A stretch of 32,305 nucleotides of DNA. Source: Candidatus Nanopelagicales bacterium. GTDB lineage: Bacteria; Actinomycetota; Actinomycetes; S36-B12. The position numbers and the translations under genes were made by a program. The notes beneath the pieces were generated by a model that was not told where the DNA came from, made no database searches, and was given only the letters and a program-made list of their open reading frames with translations. Location of the stretch: the NCBI GenBank assembly GCA_030728405.1, contig JANQZS010000043.1:1-32305 (forward strand), given 5' to 3'. Shown here one piece after another: positions 25,205 to 32,305 of the stretch. The first letter of the stretch is position 1, and every line of letters begins with the position of its first letter.

Positions 25205-27511
25205 GTGAAAACGGATATCACTTCAGCTCGCGAGCAGGTGGCTCGGCGCTTGGACCTTTCAGGGTCCGGGCGCCGAGCTCTGCTTTCAGCAACATTTGAT
25301 GAGTGGCTTACTGAACTTTTCGATGATGCAGTGGCACGCACTGGCTCTCATCGATCCGATTTTTGCCTCGTCGCTGTGGGTGGTTACGGACGCTCAGAGA
25401 TGACGAGCGCGAGCGATCTTGATGTGTTGTTGTTGCACACGACCACCGCTTCAACTGGCCAAGTATTTGCCGAGGCGCTTTGGTACCCAATTTGGGATTC
25501 AGGGATCGCACTTGACCACAGTGTGCGGACAGTCGCAGAAGCCAGGCGCTTAGCCCATGAAGACGTCAAAGTTGTTCTAGGTTTGCTTGATTCACGAGCC
25601 ATCGCAGGAAATGTCGAGTTAGTGGCGACGTTGCGTTCAGGTGTTCTGTCTGACTGGCGCTCGCACGCCGCAACTCGTCTTGACACTTTGCATGCCATGG
25701 TCCGGGAAAGGCGGGCTCGGTCAGGGGATCTCTCGCAATTACTTGAGCCTGACCTCAAATCCTCATTCGGTGGGCTGCGCGATGCAGTGGTTCTGCGGGC
25801 AGTCGCGGCTTCTTGGGTGGTGGATGTGCCCCACACCGGCTGGGAGGAATCTGCGCAATTCTTGCTCGATGTTCGAGATGCGTTGCATCAAGTCTCGAAT
25901 CGAGACCGTCTCTTGATGCAAGAGCAGGACGGTATCGCCCAAAGCCTTGGGCTGCGCGATGCTGATGACCTGCTGCGTCAGGTCTACTTGGCTGCGCGCG
26001 ATATTTCCTATGCGAGTGATGTCACGTGGTACCGGGTGGAGCGTGCGACACGGAAAACCTCTCGCCTACGTATCAGATCGCTCGCAACGACATCGCGGGA
26101 TCGGATCCCACTTGCTGAGGGAGTAGTCGTACAAGACGGCGAAGTCGTGCTTGCTCGAGACGCTCATCCGGGTCGTGATCCTGGTCTCACGTTGCGTCTG
26201 TGTGCAGCAGCGGCCCAAGCCGGACTCCCGGTGGCACCTCATGCGTTGGAAAGGCTCGCTGTTGAGTCCGGGCCGCTACCTGCTGTGTGGCCACGCGAGG
26301 TTCGGGAGTCGTGGATTTCCTTGCTGGGCGCCGGATCAAGTGCTGTAGTGATTCTTGAAGCCATGGACCACGTCGGAATCCTTAGCGCCTTGATACCGGG
26401 CTGGGATCATGTCCGTTCTGCCCCGCAACGTAACGCCATTCATCAGTACACCGTTGATCGGCATCTGATCGAAACTGCAGCAGCTGCCTGTGAACTGACC
26501 CGGGTGGTGGCGCGGCCAGACCTTTTGCTCGTTGCGGCTTTTCTGCATGACATCGGCAAAGGGCGTGGTGGTGATCACAGCGAGGTAGGTGCCGAGATGG
26601 CTGCCGAACTCGTTCCGATGATGGGATTTTCCGCTGCGGATACCGCGGTTGTCGTGACACTCGTTCGTGCTCACCTTCTGCTCGCAGATGTTGCAACACG
26701 GCGTGATCTTGAGGATCCGGCGACCATCAGGCTCGTCACCTCAGTCATCGATGACCATGATGTTCTCGATCTGCTTCATGCGCTGACCCGAGCGGATTCG
26801 CAGGCCACGGGACCGGCTGTTCAGAGTCAATGGCGCGAAAGCCTCATTGGCGATCTGGTGTCTCGTTGCCATCAGTCGCTCATCGGGCCGACAAACCCTG
26901 CAGAGACGCAACGCAGCGCACGTCAGGAGCGCGCACTTGAGGCATCAGGCATCGCGGTCTCGAGTGAGCCCTACGAAGATGGTCTGGTCATAACCGTCGG
27001 TGCTCCTGACCGGATTGGTTTGTTAGCGCATGTAGCCGGTGTTCTCTCCATCCACCGCCTACAGATTCGGGGTGCTCGGGTGAGCACGGTGGGGGAGCGG
27101 GCCGCTCAAGAGTGGTTTGTTCGTCCAGTTTTCGGCTCAGCCCCTGAACCCACAGTCATCGCAGGAGACATCAGCCGAGCGATAGATGGATCCCTCGATG
27201 TCGCTTCCCGACTTGACGCTAGGGAATTGCCGCCCCAGCGAGGGAACGTGCCCCTCCCTGTCGTGCTGCTGCACACTGACGCCGACCATCACTCCATTGT
27301 CGAGGTGCGTGCACATGACGAACCGGGATTGCTGCACAAGGTCGCCTCGGCGATCAGCGCTGCTGATGCCACCGTGACCGGGGCAAAAGTCGACACCTTG
27401 GGTTCAGAGGTCATTGACTCTTTTTTCCTTACAGACCGGTCCGGCGCAGCGCTTTCCCCAGGCCATGCCAGTGCGGTTCGCGCCACGATAGAGGCAGCGC
27501 TCTTAGCCTGA
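25205..27511 (+). CDS. glnD: [Protein-PII] uridylyl/adenylyltransferase
   Basis: Bifunctional enzyme that modifies and demodifies PII on Y51 according to glutamine. In actinobacteria the GlnD homologue adenylylates GlnK, so nucleotide choice cannot be read from sequence. Domains in order: nucleotidyltransferase with GGYGRSEMTSASDLDVLLLH (from residue 59), a helical linker, the HD hydrolase domain with FLHDIGKGRGGDHSEVGAE (around 445), and two C-terminal ACT domains (VGAPDRIGLLAHVAGVL and VRAHDEPGLLHKVASAI) that bind glutamine. The 768 residues are shorter than the ~880 of enterobacteria, as usual in this phylum. GTG 25205 lies 14 bases after glnK. Confidence 0.95.
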   Translation: MKTDITSAREQVARRLDLSGSGRRALLSATFDEWLTELFDDAVARTGSHRSDFCLVAVGGYGRSEMTSASDLDVLLLHTTTASTGQVFAEALWYPIWDSGIALDHSVRTVAEARRLAHEDVKVVLGLLDSRAIAGNVELVATLRSGVLSDWRSHAATRLDTLHAMVRERRARSGDLSQLLEPDLKSSFGGLRDAVVLRAVAASWVVDVPHTGWEESAQFLLDVRDALHQVSNRDRLLMQEQDGIAQSLGLRDADDLLRQVYLAARDISYASDVTWYRVERATRKTSRLRIRSLATTSRDRIPLAEGVVVQDGEVVLARDAHPGRDPGLTLRLCAAAAQAGLPVAPHALERLAVESGPLPAVWPREVRESWISLLGAGSSAVVILEAMDHVGILSALIPGWDHVRSAPQRNAIHQYTVDRHLIETAAAACELTRVVARPDLLLVAAFLHDIGKGRGGDHSEVGAEMAAELVPMMGFSAADTAVVVTLVRAHLLLADVATRRDLEDPATIRLVTSVIDDHDVLDLLHALTRADSQATGPAVQSQWRESLIGDLVSRCHQSLIGPTNPAETQRSARQERALEASGIAVSSEPYEDGLVITVGAPDRIGLLAHVAGVLSIHRLQIRGARVSTVGERAAQEWFVRPVFGSAPEPTVIAGDISRAIDGSLDVASRLDARELPPQRGNVPLPVVLLHTDADHHSIVEVRAHDEPGLLHKVASAISAADATVTGAKVDTLGSEVIDSFFLTDRSGAALSPGHASAVRATIEAALLA

Positions 27512-27530
27512 TCTGACTCAAGGTCAGGTC
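27510..27530 (+). terminator. Possible hairpin terminator at the end of glnD
   Basis: GATCTGAC-TCAAG-GTCAGGTC forms an eight-pair stem (one T-G pair) with a five-base loop, overlapping the glnD stop. No T tract follows. It may end the nitrogen operon or merely attenuate read-through into ffh. Confidence 0.35.
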
Positions 27531-27582
27531 GCAGATACGCTGGCCGCGTCCAGCCTGTGGGTTTTCTCGTGAAAGGTATGCC

Positions 27583-29130
27583 GTGTTCGCCTCATTGTCT
27601 GATCGCCTCGCAGTCACCTTCAAAGGGCTCCGCGGCAAGGGGCGACTTTCCGAGGCGGACATCGACCTCACCGTTCGTGAAATCCGCACTGCCCTGCTGG
27701 AGGCAGATGTCGCTCTTCCGGTGGTCCGCGAATTCACGGCCACTGTTAAAGAGCGATCTATGGGCTCAGAGGTGTCCGGGGCACTCAACCCAGCTCAGCA
27801 GGTCGTCAAAATTGTTCATGAAGAACTAGTAGCAGTGCTCGGTGGAAATACCCGTCCTCTCACGCTGGCAAAGACCGGGCCCACAGTCATCGTGCTGGCA
27901 GGTCTCCAAGGTGCGGGCAAGACCACCTTGGCCGGCAAACTCGCCGTGCACCTCAAGGGCCAAGGCCACACCCCACTTTTGGTGGCCGCTGATCTACAAC
28001 GTCCTAATGCCGTAGACCAGCTAAAAGTTGTTGGTGAGCGAGCCGGGGTGTCGGTTTTTGCTCCAGAGCCCGGTAACGGGGTCGGAGATCCAGTCCAGGT
28101 GGCAACCGCTGGCAAAGCCCAAGCGATCGAAAAAGTTCACGACGTTGTCATCGTCGATACCGCGGGCCGATTAGCGATCGATGAAGACCTGATGGGCCAG
28201 TTGAGTCGGGTTATCGACGCGGTGGCACCCGATAACACCTTGCTCGTCGTCGACGCAATGATCGGCCAGGACGCTGTCAACACCGCCAAGGTTTTTGCAG
28301 ACTCGGTGGGTTTTGATGGAGTTGTTCTCACCAAGCTCGATGGCGATGCCCGCGGCGGCGCGGCTTTGTCCATTGTGAGTGTCACGGGTCGCCCGATCAT
28401 GTATGCGTCAATCGGTGAAAAACTTGATGAGTTCGAGGTGTTTCATCCCGATCGCATGGCCAACCGCATCTTGGACATGGGCGATGTTCTCACGCTGATC
28501 GAGCAGGCGGAGAAAGCTTTTGATTCCGAGCAAGCAGAGCGCATGGCCCGAAAGGTCAGCCAAGGCGAAGATTTCACGCTCGAGGATTTCCTTGAGCAAA
28601 TGCAATCGATCAAAAAAATGGGCTCGTTGGGCAAAATTTTGGGCATGCTCCCAGGCATGGGCGACATGAAGGCCCAGTTGGATCAGGTTGATGATCGCGA
28701 ATTGGATCGAGTCGCGGCGATTATCTTGTCCATGACTCCGAAGGAACGTGCAGAGCCAAAAATTCTTAATGGTTCCCGGCGAGCTCGAATCGCTAAAGGC
28801 TCAGGAACGCAGGTGTCTGACGTTAATGGGCTCATTGACCGCTTCGGTCAGGCCCAGAAGATGATGAAGCAAATGGGCCAGGGTGGTATGCCCGGAATGG
28901 GCGGCATGCCGGGCATGCCGGGATTCCCAGGTGGGGGTGGCAAAAAATCCAAAGGTAAGTCGGCTAAGTCCATCAAGGCCCCGAAAGGTGCAAAGGGTCG
29001 CAGTGGCAATCCGGCTAAGCGGGCCGGTGGACCGGGCACGAGCGATCCCGGAGTTGATGCCCCGCTCGACCTGACCCCGCCAGATTTGGGCTCGCTGCCA
29101 CCGGAACTCAAGAAGCTTCTCGGCCAGTAG
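27583..29130 (+). CDS. ffh: Signal recognition particle protein Ffh
   Basis: SRP54 homologue that binds 4.5S RNA and signal sequences and docks with FtsY. It starts MFASLSDRLAVTFKGLRGKG, with the N domain up to about residue 100, G domain GLQGAGKTTLAGKLA (107-121), DTAGRL, and TKLDGDARGGAALS. The methionine-rich M domain includes KKMGSLGKILGMLPGMGDMK and MTPKERAEPKILNGSRRARIA. A glycine/methionine/lysine-rich tail extends it to 515 residues, longer than the ~450 of E. coli but normal in actinobacteria. GTG 27583 follows GAAAGG. It is separated from glnD by 71 bases. Confidence 0.97.
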   Translation: MFASLSDRLAVTFKGLRGKGRLSEADIDLTVREIRTALLEADVALPVVREFTATVKERSMGSEVSGALNPAQQVVKIVHEELVAVLGGNTRPLTLAKTGPTVIVLAGLQGAGKTTLAGKLAVHLKGQGHTPLLVAADLQRPNAVDQLKVVGERAGVSVFAPEPGNGVGDPVQVATAGKAQAIEKVHDVVIVDTAGRLAIDEDLMGQLSRVIDAVAPDNTLLVVDAMIGQDAVNTAKVFADSVGFDGVVLTKLDGDARGGAALSIVSVTGRPIMYASIGEKLDEFEVFHPDRMANRILDMGDVLTLIEQAEKAFDSEQAERMARKVSQGEDFTLEDFLEQMQSIKKMGSLGKILGMLPGMGDMKAQLDQVDDRELDRVAAIILSMTPKERAEPKILNGSRRARIAKGSGTQVSDVNGLIDRFGQAQKMMKQMGQGGMPGMGGMPGMPGFPGGGGKKSKGKSAKSIKAPKGAKGRSGNPAKRAGGPGTSDPGVDAPLDLTPPDLGSLPPELKKLLGQ

Positions 29131-29309
29131 TCCACAGACAGTGGGCCGGATTGGGCCGGAATAGGTTCTTCTGGCAGACTACGCAGGCTATTGCTAGTCA
29201 GGTGGTCCCTCTCAACCACGTGAAGAGCAACCCGCAGGTCTTCGCTGAGGTCATGTCCCCACGTGGCTGAGGTGCGCACCACCCCAATTAATAGGAGAAA
29301 TGTTCTCTC
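29131..29309 (+). promoter_or_regulatory. rpsP upstream region with nested inverted repeats
   Basis: The 179 bases between ffh and rpsP contain no gene. A direct repeat TGGGCCGGA occurs twice near 29141-29160. An outer inverted repeat CCACGTG (29216-29222) / CACGTGG (29260-29266) encloses an inner GAAGA/TCTTC pair (29222-29226, 29239-29243), a plausible folded leader. TAGGTT (29162-29167) is a possible -10. A ribosome binding site AGGAGAAA precedes the rpsP GTG. Function is not established. Confidence 0.4.
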
Positions 29310-29861
29310 GTGGCTGTCAAGATCAAGTTGAAGCGCCTGGGCAAGATCCATGCGCCCCAGTACCGAATTGTTATTGCTGACTCCCGTACCGCGCGCAATG
29401 GCCGCTCGATCGAGGAAATTGGCATCTACCAGCCGATGGACAACCCCAGCGTGATCCGTGTTGACTCAGAGCGTGTGCAGTACTGGCTAGGCGTTGGCGC
29501 ACAGCCGACCGAAGCCGTAGCCGCGATCTTGCGAGTCACCGGCGACTGGCAGAAGTTCAAGGGTCTGCCCGGCGCAGAAGGCACCCTTCAGGTAGCCGAG
29601 CCCAAGCCGAGCAAGTCGATCGCATTCGCGGCCGCGGCTCAAGAAGCCGCTGCTGAGCCCAAGACCCCGACCAAGAAGGTAAAGGCCGTTGTTGAAGAGG
29701 CCGTAGCGAAGGTCGAAGACGTTGTAGAAGACGTCGTCGAAAAGGTCGAAGAAGTTGTTGAAGACGTTGTCGAAAAGGTCGAAGAAGTTGCCGAGGCGGT
29801 CGCACACAAGGTCGAGGAGCTTGTGCACCACGAGACTCCCGCCGAGGAAAAGTCCGAGTAA
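29310..29861 (+). CDS. rpsP: 30S ribosomal protein bS16 with long acidic repeat tail
   Basis: Primary-binding small-subunit protein. The canonical domain occupies about the first 85 residues: [20 protein letters not shown], then [18 protein letters not shown] and [16 protein letters not shown] linker leads to a lysine-then-glutamate-rich helical tail from ~125 to 183 with 11-residue repeats ([11 protein letters not shown] and [11 protein letters not shown], residues 140-161). Many actinobacterial bS16 proteins have alanine/glutamate-rich extensions, but at 183 residues this is about twice the bacterial norm. GTG 29310 follows AGGAGAAA. The stop overlaps the khpA ATG (TAATG). Confidence 0.96.
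   Translation: MAVKIKLKRLGKIHAPQYRIVIADSRTARNGRSIEEIGIYQPMDNPSVIRVDSERVQYWLGVGAQPTEAVAAILRVTGDWQKFKGLPGAEGTLQVAEPKPSKSIAFAAAAQEAAAEPKTPTKKVKAVVEEAVAKVEDVVEDVVEKVEEVVEDVVEKVEEVAEAVAHKVEELVHHETPAEEKSE
29727..29792 (+). repeat. 33-bp in-frame tandem repeat in the bS16 tail
   Basis: Two consecutive 33-base units (29727-29759 and 29760-29792) that differ at three positions, coding an 11-residue unit. The hydrophobic valines recur in an 11-residue (hendecad) pattern rather than a heptad. Confidence 0.9.
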
Positions 29862-30100
29862 TGCTCGACGAAGCGTTGGCACATCTTGTCCGCGGAATCG
29901 TTGACAATCCTGGCGACGTCACTGTGAGCTCACGCAGCGGAAAGCGTGGACCGACCTTGAATGTGACGGTTCATCCCGAAGATATGGGCCGAGTTATTGG
30001 GCGCAATGGTCGCACTGCTACAGCGCTGCGCACCGTTGTGACTGCTTTGAACGACGGTCGGGGAATGCGCATCGACTTCCTCGACGTCGACGGCAGGTAG
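29861..30100 (+). CDS. khpA: KH-domain RNA-binding protein KhpA
   Basis: Single KH-domain protein of 79 residues, starting [20 protein letters not shown], with the RNA-binding GxxG loop in VIGRNGRTATALRTVV. KhpA partners KhpB (Jag) in Gram-positive bacteria and binds RNA in control of growth and envelope synthesis. The rpsP-khpA-rimM-trmD order is widely conserved. The ATG overlaps the rpsP stop by one base, and rimM starts nine bases after its own stop. Confidence 0.95.
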   Translation: MLDEALAHLVRGIVDNPGDVTVSSRSGKRGPTLNVTVHPEDMGRVIGRNGRTATALRTVVTALNDGRGMRIDFLDVDGR

Positions 30101-30108
30101 CTTCACAG

Positions 30109-30615
30109 GTGCGCGTCGTAGTCGGACGGATTGGTCGTCCGCATGGGATTCGCGGCCAGGTGACCGTTGAGCCGCGAACTGATGAGCCCGATCAGCGATT
30201 CGCGCCAGGCTCCCGGCTACTCATCGCTAATACCGATGATGAGCTTGTGGTCTCGGCGATGCATTGGCATTCGGGTCGGCTACTTTTGGCAATTGAGGGC
30301 GTCGATGATCGCAACGGTGCCGAAGCGCTTCGCGACACAATCGTTGAGGTCGATCGCGATCCGTTAGAACTGCCCGAAGAACCCGGTGAATACTTTGACT
30401 CACAGTTAGTGGGCTGCCAAGTATTCGATGCAGCGGGGCTAAATCTGGGTGAAGTCACCGATGTGGTGCATTTGCCCAACCAGGATTTACTGTCGGTCAC
30501 TTCAGCCAGTGGGCGGGAATTCATGATTCCGTTCATCGAGCAGTTTGTTCCCGAAGTCGACATCGCGGCACAGCGAATTTCGGTAACGCCGCCGCCTGGC
30601 CTTTTGGACGAGTAA
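30109..30615 (+). CDS. rimM: Ribosome maturation factor RimM
   Basis: Assembly factor that binds uS19 and helps mature the 30S head. The N-terminal RimM domain reads MRVVVGRIGRPHGIRGQVTV, followed by the PRC-barrel region EYFDSQLVGCQVF and the segment VHLPNQDLLSV. Its end IPFIEQFVPEVDIAAQRI is typical. Length 168 residues. GTG 30109 is taken from the family N-terminus; the ribosome binding site is weak, so coupling to khpA is likely. The stop overlaps the trmD ATG (TAATG). Confidence 0.95.
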   Translation: MRVVVGRIGRPHGIRGQVTVEPRTDEPDQRFAPGSRLLIANTDDELVVSAMHWHSGRLLLAIEGVDDRNGAEALRDTIVEVDRDPLELPEEPGEYFDSQLVGCQVFDAAGLNLGEVTDVVHLPNQDLLSVTSASGREFMIPFIEQFVPEVDIAAQRISVTPPPGLLDE

Positions 30616-31373
30616 TGCGGATCGATGTTGTCACGATCTTCCCCGAGTACCTCGACGCGTTGCGAATATCGCTCATTGGCAAAGCCGCCGACGCGGGGCT
30701 CATTGATCTGCACGTACACGATCTACGCGACTGGACTCACGATCGTCACCGCACGGTGGATGACACCCCCTATGGCGGTGGCCCTGGAATGGTCATGAGT
30801 CCAGAGCCCTGGGGTTTTGCGCTTGATGATGTACGGGCTAGAGCCGATGCGGCACCACTGCTCGTGATTCCCACGCCATCGGGGACCCGTTTCACACAGG
30901 CGACTGCCGCAGCTTGGTCCACAGCCCCTCGTCTGGTTTTCGCATGCGGGCGTTATGAGGGCATAGACAGCAGGGTGGCTCAACACTATGGAGCCTCACC
31001 TGATTGGCAGGGCGTGGCCGAGGTGAGTACTGGGGATTATGTGCTCGCCGGCGGTGAGGCCGCTGTGTTGGTCATGGTGGAGGCGGTCGGGCGGCTAATC
31101 CCTGGTGTGCTGGGTAATCAGGAAAGTGCCGCCGATGATTCATTCGCTCCGGGTGACATGGCCGACCTCGTGGAGGGCCCGGTGTTCACGAAACCGGTGA
31201 GTTGGCGAGGGCTAGAAGTCCCCGAAGTGCTGCTCAGCGGGCACCATGGCCGGATCCAGGAGTGGCGTGCGGTCCAGGCGAAACGCCGGACGGGACAGAT
31301 GCGCCCGGATCTCCTCCCGGATCCCCTTCCCGATCCCCTTCCCGATCCCCTTCCAGATCATCGGGATGGGTGA
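30615..31373 (+). CDS. trmD: tRNA (guanine37-N1)-methyltransferase with DPLP-repeat C-terminus
   Basis: SPOUT methyltransferase that makes m1G37 in tRNAs and prevents +1 frameshifting. Conserved parts: MRIDVVTIFPEYLDAL, DDTPYGGGPGMVM, VFACGRYEGIDSRV, STGDYVLAGGEAAVLVMVEA and PGVLGNQESAADDSF. The substrate-binding C-terminal domain is present through LLSGHHGRIQEWRAVQAKRR. After RPDLL (residues 230-234) the usual terminal helix is replaced by four PLP/DPLP units and HRDG, ending at 252. The DNA there is a 12-base tandem repeat. Total length remains close to the family norm. The gene is coupled to rimM by a one-base overlap. Confidence 0.95.
   Translation: MRIDVVTIFPEYLDALRISLIGKAADAGLIDLHVHDLRDWTHDRHRTVDDTPYGGGPGMVMSPEPWGFALDDVRARADAAPLLVIPTPSGTRFTQATAAAWSTAPRLVFACGRYEGIDSRVAQHYGASPDWQGVAEVSTGDYVLAGGEAAVLVMVEAVGRLIPGVLGNQESAADDSFAPGDMADLVEGPVFTKPVSWRGLEVPEVLLSGHHGRIQEWRAVQAKRRTGQMRPDLLPDPLPDPLPDPLPDHRDG
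31308..31355 (+). repeat. 12-bp tandem repeat (four units) at the end of trmD
   Basis: One diverged unit (GATCTCCTCCCG) then three near-identical GATCCCCTTCCC units, coding DLLP-DPLP-DPLP-DPLP in frame. It is a minisatellite-like tract where copy number could change without a frameshift. Confidence 0.92.
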
Positions 31374-31543
31374 CCCCTACTGAATTTCAGTCCTGAGTCG
31401 CCATGTGGCAGACTCAGGGGGCTTCGCGAGCAGAGATCTGCCACAGGGGACCTGTCTTCGCGAGTTCAGAACCAGACGCACAAATCTTGGTCCACCTACC
31501 TAACCGTGGGCGACCTGTGGCGCTTGCAGGAAGAGAAACTGAC
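31374..31543 (+). promoter_or_regulatory. Structured leader upstream of rplS
   Basis: The 170 bases between trmD and rplS contain no clear gene. CCTGAGTC (31392-31399) pairs with GACTCAGG (31411-31418), extended inside by GCC/GGC with one bulge. CTTCGCGAG occurs twice (31422-31430, 31456-31464), each holding the palindrome TCGCGA, and ACAGG/CCTGT forms another small stem between them. No T tract follows, so this looks more like a leader or attenuator than a terminator. Ribosomal proteins including L19 have cis-acting leaders in some phyla; none is assigned here. Confidence 0.4.
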
Positions 31544-31906
31544 ATGAAGACTCTCGACTCGATCGATTCGGATTCGCTGAAGACCGACCTACCGTCCTTT
31601 CGCGCCGGCGACACTTTGAAGGTGTTCGTCAAGGTCGTCGAGGGAAACAAGACTCGTGTGCAGCTCTTCCAAGGTGTGGTTATTGGTCGATCCGGTTCAG
31701 GTATCTCTGAGACCTTCACCGTGCGCAAGGTTTCGTATGGCGTCGGCGTCGAGCGAACCTTTCCCTTGCACACCCCGATTGTTGAAAAAATCGAAGTTGT
31801 GAGCCGCGGTGACGTTCGTCGTGCGAAGCTCTACTACTTGCGTGAGCTACGGGGCAAGAAGGCAAAGATCCGTGAGCGTCGCGAGATCGTCAAGACTGAA
31901 GGCTGA
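31544..31906 (+). CDS. rplS: 50S ribosomal protein bL19
   Basis: Large-subunit protein at the 30S-50S interface, 120 residues. It starts [19 protein letters not shown] and contains [40 protein letters not shown] and the ending [19 protein letters not shown] 31544 is set by AGGAAGAG about eight bases upstream and by the family N-terminus. The frame is open 47 codons upstream through the leader, but that part contains the hairpins described above and is not L19-like. lepB begins four bases after its stop region. Confidence 0.96.
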   Translation: MKTLDSIDSDSLKTDLPSFRAGDTLKVFVKVVEGNKTRVQLFQGVVIGRSGSGISETFTVRKVSYGVGVERTFPLHTPIVEKIEVVSRGDVRRAKLYYLRELRGKKAKIRERREIVKTEG

Positions 31907-31909
31907 TCC

Positions 31910-32305
31910 TTGGCCGACAAAGATCGGCACGCTTGGTGGGATATCCCGGTCACCATTGCGATCGCCGTCGGCGTGGTGCTCTTGGTCACCACGTTTGTGG
32001 TGAAGCCGTTTTCCATTCCTTCGGGTTCGATGGAAAATACACTTCAAATCGGTGATCGCGTTCTGGTCAACCGCGTGTTGATGAATTTTCGATCACCTGA
32101 GCGTGGCGACGTCGTCGTTTTTGACGGTACTGACTCATTCGTTCCTGCAAACGCCGTTCCCGAGCGCAACCCCATTAGCGGAGCGATCGCGTGGGTTGGT
32201 CAGTCTTTCGGCTTGGTGCCATCGGACAACACGGACTTCATTAAGCGAGTTATCGGGGTTGGCGGTGACCGAGTGATCTGTTGTGATGCCGACGGGCGCA
32301 TTACG
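31910..32305 (+). CDS. lepB: Signal peptidase I (3' end outside window)
   Basis: Membrane-bound serine/lysine protease that cleaves signal peptides on the outer face of the membrane. The 132 visible residues begin at TTG 31910 (GAAGG eight bases upstream) as MADKDRHAWWDIPVTIAIAV, with a single membrane helix at about 13-31. Box B IPSGSMENTL supplies the nucleophile S40, and DFIKRVIGVGGD the general base K112; the segment RVICCDADGR is typical of actinobacterial LepB. There is an insert between boxes (residues ~73-105), as in that phylum. The gene runs off the right edge with the frame open. Confidence 0.95.
   Translation, partial: MADKDRHAWWDIPVTIAIAVGVVLLVTTFVVKPFSIPSGSMENTLQIGDRVLVNRVLMNFRSPERGDVVVFDGTDSFVPANAVPERNPISGAIAWVGQSFGLVPSDNTDFIKRVIGVGGDRVICCDADGRIT

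Noticed and set aside
29131-29309. Small RNA or SRP RNA gene between ffh and rpsP
   Set aside because: No 4.5S RNA signature (GGAA tetraloop stem with conserved asymmetric loop) was recognised; only short inverted repeats.
31308-31355. CRISPR-like array at the end of trmD
   Set aside because: Units are 12 bases, contiguous, without spacers and coding in frame; a coding minisatellite.
31403-31543. Upstream N-terminal extension of bL19
   Set aside because: The frame is open but unlike bL19, runs through the leader hairpins, and a good ribosome binding site supports ATG 31544.

Overview
The window is a dense stretch of core chromosome from an actinobacterium (Actinomycetota). Four things point there: gene order (leuCD, hup, cofC, plsC-gpsA, ddl, thiL, rpmB, DhaL-type kinase, recG-rsmD-coaD, a SepIVA-like gene, DUF177-rpmF, rnc-mutM-smc-ftsY, amt-glnK-glnD, ffh, rpsP-khpA-rimM-trmD-rplS-lepB), an HU protein with a lysine/alanine tail, a coenzyme F420 gene, and frequent GTG/TTG starts. 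GC is moderate by eye, intergenic gaps are short and no mobile DNA is visible. This would fit a compact, possibly uncultured aquatic lineage; the species cannot be named from the sequence.

Layout. 1-2.5 kb: leucine biosynthesis (leuC, cut by the window edge, and leuD), then HU with a clear intrinsic terminator. 2.5-9.3 kb: alternating strands with cofC and a translationally coupled small ORF (-), plsC-gpsA (+), a PLP trans-sulfuration enzyme (-), ddl (+), a TetR regulator (-), thiL (+) and rpmB (-). Three convergent pairs here abut or overlap at their 3' ends. 9.4-14.8 kb: DhaL-type kinase, recG, rsmD, coaD, SepIVA-like coiled coil. 14.9-23.4 kb: DUF177, rpmF, plsX, an acyl-carrier-like protein, rnc, mutM, smc, ftsY. 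23.5-27.5 kb: nitrogen module amt-glnK-glnD behind a GlnR-like set of half-sites. 27.6-32.3 kb: ffh, then the ribosome/tRNA-modification cluster rpsP-khpA-rimM-trmD-rplS, then lepB, cut by the right edge.

The genes combine protein targeting (ftsY, ffh, lepB), translation (bL28, bL32, bS16, bL19, RimM, TrmD, RsmD), envelope lipid and wall precursors (plsX, plsC, gpsA, ddl), chromosome organisation and repair (HU, SMC, MutM, RecG), cofactors (CoA, thiamine diphosphate, F420) and nitrogen sensing.

No obvious new multi-gene system is present. The most unusual points are: an ACP-like protein between plsX and rnc whose phosphopantetheine serine position is proline; a GlnR-like operator before amt; a 73-residue ORF coupled to cofC; a possible AUC start for the DUF177 gene; leaderless-type promoters with a shared core at ddl and coaD; and five genes carrying in-frame tandem duplications, including an 11-residue-repeat tail on bS16 and a DPLP-repeat end on TrmD.
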